A DNA stretch of 5,168 nt from Methanobacteriota archaeon. GTDB lineage: Archaea; Altiarchaeota; Altiarchaeia; IMC4; QMZM01. Location of the stretch: NCBI GenBank assembly GCA_021731385.1, contig JAKFXM010000226.1:1-5168 (forward strand), written 5' to 3'. The position numbers and the translations under genes were made by a program. A model generated the notes under the pieces. That model ran no database searches. It saw nothing but the letters and a program-made list of their open reading frames with translations, and was not told where the DNA came from. Positions 1-5,168 of this stretch are shown in pieces; position 1 is the first letter of the stretch; each line of letters opens with the position of its first letter.

Positions 1-546
1 ATATCGGGCAATTTTCAATATCTCCTCACATTCAACTATCTCCGGAATATAGATTGTTTCTATTTCAATCTTTTCAGAGTTATGAAATTTCTCAAAATTC
101 CCAAGCGTTCTCCTATTGCTCGTACTAGTATATGTCTTGTGAATTTCATCATCCAATGCCTTTATACTTAATGTTACTTCATCAACCAATTCCATTATCT
201 GCCCACTCAGAAATTCCCCATTTGTAACAAGTTTTATCTGATATCCCTCATTCCTCAGGACATTCAATATTTTTACGAGATTTGGATCTAAAGTGGGTTC
301 ATAACCACCGAGATATAATTTATTGGCATTATTCCCACCGAGAATTTTTACAACATCCTTTAGATCAAGTCTTAGTGATGATTTTTCTTTATAAATATCA
401 CTCAATTTTCCTCTGTCAGAGGGGGAGAGATGACTGTCCCAGCTCAATAATCTAACACACCCCCTGCATCTCCATCTGCAGCCAAGGAAATTAAGGTATG
501 CTGAATTATCATCAAATTGTGTGATGTGATAGATATTTGTCAGCAT
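1..546 (-). CDS. Radical SAM domain protein, N-terminal part (3' end outside window)
   Basis: This reading frame starts with ATG at 546 and stays open for 182 codons to the window edge, so the C-terminus is missing. It carries the iron-sulfur cluster motif CxxxCxxC at residues C23, C27 and C30, directly after a first beta strand (YLNFLGC). A GGYEPT motif at 80-85 corresponds to the GGE motif that contacts the SAM amino group, and a TNG strand end follows at 108-110. The later stretch ETIYIPEIVE (163-172) resembles the strand-turn of the pyruvate-formate-lyase-activase-like branch. These features support a 4Fe-4S enzyme making a 5'-deoxyadenosyl radical in the cytoplasm; the substrate cannot be read from the sequence. 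The start lies 5 bases after the btuF stop, so it is probably co-transcribed and translationally coupled; the ribosome site is weak. A role in corrinoid metabolism is inferred only from position. Confidence 0.9.
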   Translation of the reverse strand, partial: MLTNIYHITQFDDNSAYLNFLGCRWRCRGCVRLLSWDSHLSPSDRGKLSDIYKEKSSLRLDLKDVVKILGGNNANKLYLGGYEPTLDPNLVKILNVLRNEGYQIKLVTNGEFLSGQIMELVDEVTLSIKALDDEIHKTYTSTSNRRTLGNFEKFHNSEKIEIETIYIPEIVECEEILKIARY

Positions 547-551
547 TTTTC

Positions 552-1454
552 TTATCCCTGAATCCACTCACTAAACTGCTCTAATGCATCCACTATCCTC
601 GGGGCACCTCTACCTGTGAGATCGGCGTCTATTCCATAAATTTTACCGTTTTTTACCGCGTTTACAATTCTCAATCCTGGCTCATTTAATATAAACCCAT
701 AAGTCATATTCTTTGCATCACCATGCCCTACACTGGTAATTATTATATCCGGGTTTTCAGATATCACACTCTCAAGGCTTATGACCTTATATCCTGTGAA
801 ATTTGCAATGTTAATGCCGCCAGCCTTCTTTATCAGATCATCTGCGAATGTTTCCTTGCCTGCACCCATAAGCGGGTCGTGCCAGACTACGTAGACTACC
901 CTTAGTTTCTCTCCTGGAGGTTTTATTGCATTTATCCTCTCTTCCATATCTGCGACCAGTTTAGAGGCATTTTCGTTTGTGCCTGTAATTTCACCAACGA
1001 GTTCTATGTCTTTCAATATCCCCTCAATGTTCGTTGGATCCAGCACAACAACAGATACACCAAAATTTTCCAACATCCCGATATTCTCATTCCCTGTTTT
1101 GCCAGATGCAACTACAAGGTCTGGCTTCAATGAAATAATCTTCTCTATATTCACTGTACTGAATCCCCCGATTTTTTCTTTTTTCAATGCCCCTGTGGGA
1201 TAGTTACAGTACTCAGTAACCCCAACGGTTTTATTCTCCAGACCAAGTGCAAACAGGATTTCAGTGTTTGAAGGGGCAGTAGAGACTATTCGTTCCGGCT
1301 CTTTTGTTATCGTTACATTTCTACCAAAATCATCTGTAACAGTTATTGGATATTTGCTGCTGAATTCCGATTCAGTAGTTCTTATTGTTTCAGTTATACA
1401 GCCGCTAACCAATACCATGGACACTATGCATACCAAAAATATCTTGTTTTTCAT
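552..1454 (-). CDS. btuF: Corrinoid (vitamin B12) ABC transporter substrate-binding lipoprotein BtuF
   Basis: This 300-residue protein captures corrinoid outside the membrane and delivers it to BtuCD. The N-terminus has a charged start (MKNK), a hydrophobic core and a lipobox LVSGC with C19 as the probable lipid anchor, followed by a polar linker to about residue 35. The rest is a class III binding protein fold (Peripla_BP_2): strand and loop PERIVSTAPSNTEILFALG (53-71), VGVTEYCNYP (77-86), a long linking helix around 145-178, and a second lobe from about 184. E104 (NIEKIISLKPD) and E228 (SLESVISENPD) align by eye with the E. coli BtuF glutamates that dock onto BtuC arginines; F98 sits where E. 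coli has a cobalamin-contacting tryptophan. Heme or siderophore binding is possible for the fold, but the adjacent cbiB favours corrinoids. The start is fixed by a good ribosome site and the signal peptide. Confidence 0.93.
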   Translation of the reverse strand: MKNKIFLVCIVSMVLVSGCITETIRTTESEFSSKYPITVTDDFGRNVTITKEPERIVSTAPSNTEILFALGLENKTVGVTEYCNYPTGALKKEKIGGFSTVNIEKIISLKPDLVVASGKTGNENIGMLENFGVSVVVLDPTNIEGILKDIELVGEITGTNENASKLVADMEERINAIKPPGEKLRVVYVVWHDPLMGAGKETFADDLIKKAGGINIANFTGYKVISLESVISENPDIIITSVGHGDAKNMTYGFILNEPGLRIVNAVKNGKIYGIDADLTGRGAPRIVDALEQFSEWIQG

Positions 1455-1458
1455 TTTA

Positions 1459-1466
1459 GATCACCC
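1459..1466 (-). promoter_or_regulatory. Ribosome binding site of btuF
   Basis: On the minus strand GGGTGATC lies four bases before the btuF ATG. GGTGAT pairs with the 3' tail of 16S rRNA and is the best ribosome site in the window; it fixes the btuF start and shows that btuF can be translated independently of cbiB. Confidence 0.75.
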
Positions 1467-1470
1467 AATT

Positions 1471-1496
1471 AAAAAAATTTTGCCTTGCAAAATTTT
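1471..1496 (-). terminator. Perfect dyad plus T-run between cbiB and btuF (candidate attenuator or mRNA end)
   Basis: The plus strand has arms AAAATTTTGC (1474-1483) and GCAAAATTTT (1487-1496) around a 3-base spacer. Read as minus-strand RNA, it is a 10-bp stem with a 3-base loop whose last arm runs into seven consecutive U. The upstream arm overlaps the cbiB stop codon (1497-1495). Hairpin plus U-run looks like an intrinsic terminator, and a T-rich tract alone can terminate archaeal transcription. Because btuF follows directly, partial termination, or protection of an mRNA end, is more likely than a full stop. The stem has only two G-C pairs, so it would be weak. It could instead act as DNA, since it resembles the two dyads before btuD. 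Confidence 0.45.
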
Positions 1497-2424
1497 AACT
1501 CGCAATACGAAGTATTGCGATGACAAGGATTAATGAGATAATGAATATGACGAGCGTTGTGGGTATGAACAACAATGCATCATTGATTTTCTTTACATTC
1601 ACTTCATCGTTTGGGTCACCCATCTTATAAACGCCTGATTTCTCTAACTCTACATTCAATGCCCCAGCCATCGCCGCAATAGTCCATCCAGAGTTAATGC
1701 CATCGTCTTTTGAGTGATCTCTAAATGCCACCCTAATGGAATTCCAAAAATTCCTCTGGAGAATTAACGCAGAAAGCATTATCAGCATTGATGTTATCCG
1801 TGCCGGAATGAACTGAACCAGATCATCCAATCGTGCAGAAAACCAGCCGAAGTATTTTTTATCAGGCGTCTTGTAGCCTATGGCCCCATCCAGCAGGTTT
1901 ATAATCCGACAAGCCACAGCACCCGGCACACCAAATAAAGCAAAGTAGAATAACGGGGAAATCAGGGCATCACAGATGTTTTCTCCAATACTCTCAATAG
2001 TTGCAGAAATAATCCCCCATTCACCCAATTTTGAGGTATCTCTCGTCACCAGATGTTTAACATGTTCTCTTGCCGCCGGGAAGTCATTCTTTATCAGGGA
2101 TTCCTTCACCGGCTTTACTGTATCAAAGAATGCAGACACTGCAATACAGTATTTCAAAATAAATGCGGAAGCAAGAAGATGTATGAGATTATCGAATTCC
2201 AGCAACTTCAATAAAAGGTAAACAAATGCCGTGCACAGGGAAATGATGATTAATGCAAATAAGATACCGGTTATCCTTTCAATCACTGGATTCTTGTGTT
2301 TGAATTTCCTCCATGTCCTGTTGATTAAATTACCTATCTTTACAATCGGATTCAACCCCGTCCCAGGTGGTTCTCTTACGACAAGGTCGATAAGCACCGC
2401 CAAAATAATAATTTTTAACCACAT
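1495..2424 (-). CDS. cbiB: Adenosylcobinamide-phosphate synthase CbiB (CobD in the aerobic naming)
   Basis: This 309-residue membrane protein condenses adenosylcobyric acid with (R)-1-amino-2-propanol or its phosphate to build the lower-ligand arm of cobalamin. The family hallmarks appear in order: DLVVREPP near the N-terminus (13-20), RDTS (128-131), ESIGENICDALISPLFY (144-160), a strongly conserved block FGWFSARLDDL (192-202) followed by IPAR, and NSGWTIAAMAGAL (244-256). Hydrophobic segments lie near 3-16, 50-75, 80-100, 155-175, 207-222 and 285-306. The length is normal for the family. The usual HP(V/I) after the first motif reads NPI here (N26). It overlaps the end of btuD by 10 bases and lies before btuF, which implies that the imported corrinoid is incomplete and is rebuilt in the cell. 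The start is the first ATG in frame; the ribosome site is weak (GGAAAA), consistent with coupling to btuD. Confidence 0.95.
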   Translation of the reverse strand: MWLKIIILAVLIDLVVREPPGTGLNPIVKIGNLINRTWRKFKHKNPVIERITGILFALIIISLCTAFVYLLLKLLEFDNLIHLLASAFILKYCIAVSAFFDTVKPVKESLIKNDFPAAREHVKHLVTRDTSKLGEWGIISATIESIGENICDALISPLFYFALFGVPGAVACRIINLLDGAIGYKTPDKKYFGWFSARLDDLVQFIPARITSMLIMLSALILQRNFWNSIRVAFRDHSKDDGINSGWTIAAMAGALNVELEKSGVYKMGDPNDEVNVKKINDALLFIPTTLVIFIISLILVIAILRIAS

Positions 2425-3644
2425 TTTTTTTCCATTACATTAATAACTTCCTGGTAATTTTTCACAACTATTGATCCCCCTGTTTTTAGCATATTGTAAA
2501 GTTGTATTGCTTTTCCGCCTGTGAAGTCTTTCTTATCAATTTCATTTCCCCCAATCATTATTACTTGAATGCCGTGTTTCATCGCCTCTATAACAGCCTT
2601 TAGATTATAGAGGTTGCCTTCACCAAAGGGTATGTCTGTCAGCACAACAAAATCTGCCTGCTTTATGAATTCAAGATTCTGCTGGTATTTTTTTTCAGTT
2701 ATATAAAAAAAGGGGTTTTCATCAACCACCTCTATGCCAAGTGTTTTTGCTGTATCCCAGTCCGTGTCCTTCTCGTTTAATACCCCTGCAGTAACTTTAT
2801 ACCCATGATTCACAAGACTGTTCATCAAGAAAGTGGCTGTACCTGCACCACATACAACGTGAATCCTGCCCCTCCCGGACTTAACGGGTTTTCTTTGGGG
2901 AAAAACAATTAATCTTCCAGAGTCCTGTTTCACTATGACTTCAATGCCATAGACAGATTCCATGTTCTCAGGAGTAATGACATCCTCCGGCTTTCCTGAA
3001 GCGAATATTTTGCCATTACTTAGCATGATCAATTCATCGCAGTATCTGGCTGCGAGATTTAGGTCATGGAATACTGCTATAACAACCAATCTTTTTGACA
3101 GTTCTTTGATTAAATCAAGGATTTCTATCTGATGGTTTATATCCAGATGAGTGGTAGGTTCATCCAGCAGCAGTATACCCGGTTCTTGGGTTAATGCCCT
3201 GGCAATGATAACCCTCTGTCTTTCACCACCGCTTATCTCCGTAATTGATCTGTCAGCCAGATGCCATGTGTTGGTCAATCTCATCGCCTTCTCTACAATC
3301 TCCATGTCATCAGCGTCTTCAATTTCAAATCTGCCAAGATGCGGGTTACGGCCCATAAGCACCACATCCATTGCAGTGAAGTCAAATTTCAGGTAGGTGT
3401 CCTGGGATACAACAGCCATATTCTTCGCAACATCCCGTGCCTTCAATTCATAGACATCCTTTCCATCAAGGAGGATAATACCCCTCGTTGGCTTCAATAC
3501 CCTGCTGATGCTTTTAAGCAGTGTCGTTTTTCCAGAACCATTTGGTCCGATGATGCCCGTGAAACCATTTTCTGCTGACAAACATATACTCTCCAGAACC
3601 TTTCTGTCCCCATAAAATATTTCAATGTCTTTTATCTCTATCAT
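2415..3644 (-). CDS. btuD: Corrinoid ABC transporter ATPase BtuD with C-terminal extension
   Basis: This 409-residue protein powers corrinoid import by ATP hydrolysis on the cytoplasmic face of BtuC. Residues 1-245 form a complete nucleotide-binding domain: Walker A GPNGSGKT (33-40), Q-loop Q81, signature ISGGE (137-141, usually LSGGE), Walker B ILLLDEP (157-163) with catalytic E162, D-loop HLD (166-168) and switch histidine H193. The typical length of 250-270 is exceeded by about 150 residues. From about residue 260 a second domain begins with a Rossmann-like strand and glycine turn, IHVVCGAGTA, and contains AGVLNEKDTDWDTAKTLGI (286-304) and DIPFGEGNLYNL (337-348). Similar extensions occur in archaeal and some bacterial BtuD-like proteins, from memory; their function is not known to me. 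The start gives the usual ABC N-terminus (MIEIKDIEIFYG), but no ribosome site precedes it. It follows btuC by 61 bases and overlaps cbiB. Confidence 0.93.
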   Translation of the reverse strand: MIEIKDIEIFYGDRKVLESICLSAENGFTGIIGPNGSGKTTLLKSISRVLKPTRGIILLDGKDVYELKARDVAKNMAVVSQDTYLKFDFTAMDVVLMGRNPHLGRFEIEDADDMEIVEKAMRLTNTWHLADRSITEISGGERQRVIIARALTQEPGILLLDEPTTHLDINHQIEILDLIKELSKRLVVIAVFHDLNLAARYCDELIMLSNGKIFASGKPEDVITPENMESVYGIEVIVKQDSGRLIVFPQRKPVKSGRGRIHVVCGAGTATFLMNSLVNHGYKVTAGVLNEKDTDWDTAKTLGIEVVDENPFFYITEKKYQQNLEFIKQADFVVLTDIPFGEGNLYNLKAVIEAMKHGIQVIMIGGNEIDKKDFTGGKAIQLYNMLKTGGSIVVKNYQEVINVMEKKCG

Positions 3645-3669
3645 TTTAAAATTTCAAAGAAATTTTAAA
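3645..3669. promoter_or_regulatory. Perfect 11-bp inverted repeat abutting the btuD start codon
   Basis: The arms are TTTAAAATTTC (3645-3655) and GAAATTTTAAA (3659-3669), perfectly complementary around the 3-base spacer AAA. The repeat ends exactly next to the btuD ATG (3644-3642), so it occupies the place where a ribosome site would lie and none is visible. It also contains TTTAAAAT, a TATA-like string roughly 20-25 bases from the ATG, so a leaderless btuD transcript with an operator over its promoter is possible. As RNA it would be a pure A-U/two G-C hairpin limiting access to the start. Structure is seen; both functions are inference. Confidence 0.55.
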
Positions 3670-3674
3670 GCCAC

Positions 3675-3699
3675 AAAATTTTTCTAAAGGAAAAATTTT
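3675..3699. repeat. Perfect 10-bp inverted repeat after btuC
   Basis: The arms are AAAATTTTTC (3675-3684) and GAAAAATTTT (3690-3699) around the 5-base spacer TAAAG. It begins 6 bases after the btuC stop in the transcribed direction and lies 5 bases from the next dyad, so the two together fill most of the 61-base spacer. Its arm sequence is close to those of the dyads at 3645-3669 and 1474-1496. It could be an mRNA-stabilising hairpin after btuC, a weak terminator or a protein-binding site. Confidence 0.5.
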
Positions 3700-3705
3700 C
3701 TTGTT

Positions 3706-4749
3706 CTATCCAAACATTTCCCTCTTTTTTCTGCGTAGCAGGTAAATAAAAAATGGTGCACCGGAGAGAGCAGTGATTATTCCAACCGGTATCTCGGTTG
3801 GGGTTATGATGGTCCTTGCCAGGGTATCTGTCCAGATTAAAAAGACAGCCCCCGTTAAGGCAGATGCAGGTATAAGAATTCTATGATCCGGGCCAACTAA
3901 AATTCTAACGATGTGGGGGATTATCAAACCAACAAAGCCTATAATTCCTGAGACAGAGACAGCCACCCCGGTAATTAAAGATACAATTATTAGCATGATT
4001 TTTTTTAAAAACTCCGTCTCTATGCCAAGATGTTGAGCCGGTTCTTCACCCAACAACATTACATTTAAATCCCTGGCAAATAGATACACAAGAACTATAC
4101 CAAAAGAGATCACAGGGAATGCTATCATAACCTTATTCCAGTTTGCATTCCATAATCCGCCCATTAACCAGAATATAATCTGATGCAACTCTTCACCGGA
4201 TATGTATGTTATTAACCCGGTAAGGGCAGATAGGAAGGAAGCAAGAGCTATCCCTGAAAGTAGTAATGTTTCCACAGGTACTTTCCCCCCCGCCCGGGCA
4301 ATATTGTAAACTACAAAGGTTGTCGTTATTGCTCCAAGGAAGGCCATAAAAGAGACGGTATATGGACCGAATATAGCAATCCCCAACACCATTGTAGAGG
4401 ATGCCCCAAATGCAGCACCGGATGAAATTCCTATTATATAAGGATCTGCCATTGGATTCTTAAAGATTCCCTGCATTACTACACCAGAAACAGCTAGTGC
4501 TGAACCAACTAACAGAGATAAAATGATTCTAGGCAATCTTATCTGGAATATTATAATTTCATTTGTATCCTGTGGTGTGCTAACTAAGGATAATTTATTA
4601 ATCAGAATTGTGAGTATGGTTAAGGGAGATATCTGTACTGGACCTATAGCCGTTGCCAATAGAATACTTAATCCAAGAATTACTATCAGGATTAATACAA
4701 TCAATCTCCAGTGAAATATTTTCTTTGGATAATCTGACCCCATTTTCAT
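3706..4749 (-). CDS. btuC: Corrinoid ABC transporter permease BtuC (FecCD family)
   Basis: This 347-residue protein is the membrane channel of the corrinoid importer; two copies pair with two BtuD. It has about ten hydrophobic segments, beginning at residues 15-36 after a short basic N-terminus. Family blocks are intact: QIRLPRIILSLLVGSALAVSG (69-89), MQGIFKNPMADPYIIGISSGAAFG (92-115), the cytoplasmic coupling stretch LNVMLLGEEPAQHLGI (228-243) that contacts the ATPase, GFVGLIIPHIVR (271-282), and a C-terminal PVGIITALSGAPFFIYLLRRKK. R71, R74 and R312 match by eye the E. coli BtuC arginines that bind the BtuF glutamates, which agrees with the glutamates conserved in this BtuF. A second ATG two codons later (4743) is an equally possible start; the ribosome site is poor. 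It is the first gene of the operon. Siderophore or heme transport cannot be excluded from this protein alone. Confidence 0.93.
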   Translation of the reverse strand: MKMGSDYPKKIFHWRLIVLILIVILGLSILLATAIGPVQISPLTILTILINKLSLVSTPQDTNEIIIFQIRLPRIILSLLVGSALAVSGVVMQGIFKNPMADPYIIGISSGAAFGASSTMVLGIAIFGPYTVSFMAFLGAITTTFVVYNIARAGGKVPVETLLLSGIALASFLSALTGLITYISGEELHQIIFWLMGGLWNANWNKVMIAFPVISFGIVLVYLFARDLNVMLLGEEPAQHLGIETEFLKKIMLIIVSLITGVAVSVSGIIGFVGLIIPHIVRILVGPDHRILIPASALTGAVFLIWTDTLARTIITPTEIPVGIITALSGAPFFIYLLRRKKREMFG

Positions 4750-4759
4750 TTTCTCAACT

Positions 4760-4774
4760 TGGATAATTTATCCA
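4760..4774. promoter_or_regulatory. 15-bp palindrome upstream of btuC, candidate operator
   Basis: TGGATAA and TTATCCA form perfect 7-bp arms around a single central base. It ends 10 bases before the btuC ATG, just downstream of the TATA-like element, where archaeal repressors commonly block polymerase. The one-base centre makes an RNA hairpin impossible without losing pairs, so a dimeric DNA-binding protein is the better reading. The regulator is unknown; corrinoid or metal response is inference. Confidence 0.5.
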
Positions 4775-4776
4775 TG

Positions 4777-4786
4777 TTTAAAAATA
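4777..4786 (-). promoter_or_regulatory. TATA-like element of the putative btuC operon promoter
   Basis: On the minus strand TATTTTTAAA is preceded by the purine-rich AGTAAA stretch, as a weak BRE would be. A start of transcription about 25 bases downstream would fall near 4757, giving a leader of about 8 bases. The region is AT-rich, so such strings arise easily; support comes mainly from its position in the only spacer over 100 bases. Confidence 0.35.
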
Positions 4787-4799
4787 GAGTTTACTCCAT

Positions 4800-4831
4800 A
4801 AAAATCAAAATTTTCCGGCATAATGGAAATT
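4800..4831 (-). terminator. Possible weak terminator after the malate dehydrogenase gene
   Basis: On the minus strand AATTTCC (4831-4825) can pair with GGAAAATT (4816-4809), with one extra A, around an 8-base loop, followed by TTTTGATTTTT reaching 4800. The stem is imperfect and weak, but the T-rich tract agrees with archaeal termination and would separate mdh from the btuC operon. Confidence 0.3.
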
Positions 4832-4859
4832 CTCATCCGTAACTAAGGAACACGGAAAT

Positions 4860-5168
4860 TCAAAAAATAATCCCATCAACCATTCTGCACAATTCCCTTA
4901 CGGACTCAGCCGACATTTGCAGTGCTTTTTTCTCATCCCCACTAAGCTCAATTTCAATAACCTCTTCAATACCGTTTCTGCCCAATTTTACCGGAACGCC
5001 CATGAATATGTTATTAAACCCGTATTCTCCTTGGCATAAAATAGAGCATGGCAGAATCTTTTTCCTGTCCTTTAGTATGACCCCAGCCATCTCAGCCGTT
5101 GATGCGGCAGGGGCATAATATGCGCTACAAGTCTTCATTAAATTTACGATCTCTGCCCCGCCATCCCT
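4860..5168 (-). CDS. mdh: Malate dehydrogenase, LDH-like family, C-terminal part (5' end outside window)
   Basis: The frame is open from the window edge and ends with TGA at 4862-4860, giving the last 102 residues. The enzyme would interconvert malate and oxaloacetate with NAD(P)H in the cytoplasm. The first residues visible, GGAEIVNLMKTCSAYYAPAAS (with the G of the usual KTGSAYYAP replaced by C), form the substrate-site helix of the lactate/malate dehydrogenase C-terminal domain. The following blocks are also typical: VILKDRKKILPCSI, GEYGFNNIFMGVPVKLGRNGIEEVIEIEL, and the final helix starting at DEKKALQMSAESVRELCRMV. The NAD-binding domain and the catalytic His and Arg residues lie outside the window, so malate versus lactate specificity is not proven here; malate is favoured by overall resemblance. 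An internal ATG at 5138 is not the start, since homology continues upstream. It lies 110 bases before btuC and is probably a separate transcription unit. Confidence 0.9.
   Translation of the reverse strand, partial: RDGGAEIVNLMKTCSAYYAPAASTAEMAGVILKDRKKILPCSILCQGEYGFNNIFMGVPVKLGRNGIEEVIEIELSGDEKKALQMSAESVRELCRMVDGIIF

Noticed and set aside
1072..1079. AAAATTTT string inside btuF.
   Set aside because: It has no inverted partner nearby, so it does not belong to the dyad set.
2415..2880. The BtuD extension as a fused CbiZ amidohydrolase.
   Set aside because: I see none of the CbiZ-type blocks I would expect, and the tail is shorter than CbiZ; the motifs match the BtuD-tail type instead.
723..4714. 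Eight open frames of 60-105 codons on the plus strand inside the genes.
   Set aside because: All lie antisense to well-conserved genes, show no recognisable protein family and have no convincing ribosome sites.
4750..4859. A cobalamin riboswitch ahead of btuC.
   Set aside because: The 110-base spacer is too short and lacks a B12-box-like conserved core; such riboswitches are also generally bacterial.
4825..4861. Direct repeat GGAAATTC at 4825-4832 and 4854-4861.
   Set aside because: Eight bases in AT-rich DNA, with one copy overlapping the mdh stop; no third copy or insertion boundary supports meaning.
4860..5138. A free-standing 92-residue gene starting at the ATG at 5138.
   Set aside because: Family-typical residues (GGAEIVNL) continue in frame upstream to the window edge, so this is the tail of a malate dehydrogenase.
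1..5168. CRISPR arrays, tRNA or rRNA genes, insertion sequences.
   Set aside because: No regularly spaced repeats, no tRNA-like clover pattern, and no transposase; coding density leaves no spacer above 110 bases.

Overview
The window is AT-rich and entirely coding on the minus strand, so transcription runs from high to low coordinates. It most likely comes from an archaeon, probably a euryarchaeal or methanogen-related lineage. The evidence is a GGTGAT-type ribosome binding site matching the archaeal/bacterial 16S tail, a TATA-like element but no recognisable bacterial -35/-10 pair ahead of the operon, an archaeal-looking radical SAM protein, an LDH-like malate dehydrogenase, and an archaeal-style long BtuD. 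The lineage call is inference; the gene calls are firm.

Layout in transcription order: (1) 5168-4860 is the C-terminal third of a lactate/malate-type dehydrogenase, cut by the window edge. (2) 4859-4750 is a 110-base spacer with a possible weak terminator, a TATA-like element and a 15-bp palindrome. (3) 4749-3706 is btuC, the corrinoid ABC permease. (4) 3705-3645 is a 61-base spacer almost filled by two perfect AT-rich dyads. (5) 3644-2415 is btuD, the transport ATPase, with an extra C-terminal domain of about 160 residues. (6) 2424-1495 is cbiB, adenosylcobinamide-phosphate synthase, overlapping btuD by 10 bases. (7) 1494-1455 is a 40-base spacer with a third perfect dyad plus T-run and the btuF ribosome binding site. 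(8) 1454-552 is btuF, the corrinoid-binding lipoprotein. (9) 546-1 is the start of a radical SAM gene that runs off the window, 5 bases after btuF.

The five genes from btuC to the radical SAM gene look like one corrinoid salvage operon. BtuF captures corrinoid outside the membrane, BtuC and BtuD import it, and CbiB attaches the aminopropanol arm to adenosylcobyric acid so that an imported incomplete corrinoid can be rebuilt into a coenzyme. The radical SAM enzyme is positioned as a further member with unknown substrate. The malate dehydrogenase is probably a separate transcription unit.

The protein-coding content is largely a known system. The less explained signals are the intergenic palindromes: three perfect dyads with AAAATTTT cores, one directly abutting the btuD start codon where a ribosome site should be, and a different palindrome placed where an archaeal repressor would bind ahead of btuC. 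Other points worth following are the BtuD C-terminal domain and the linked radical SAM gene.
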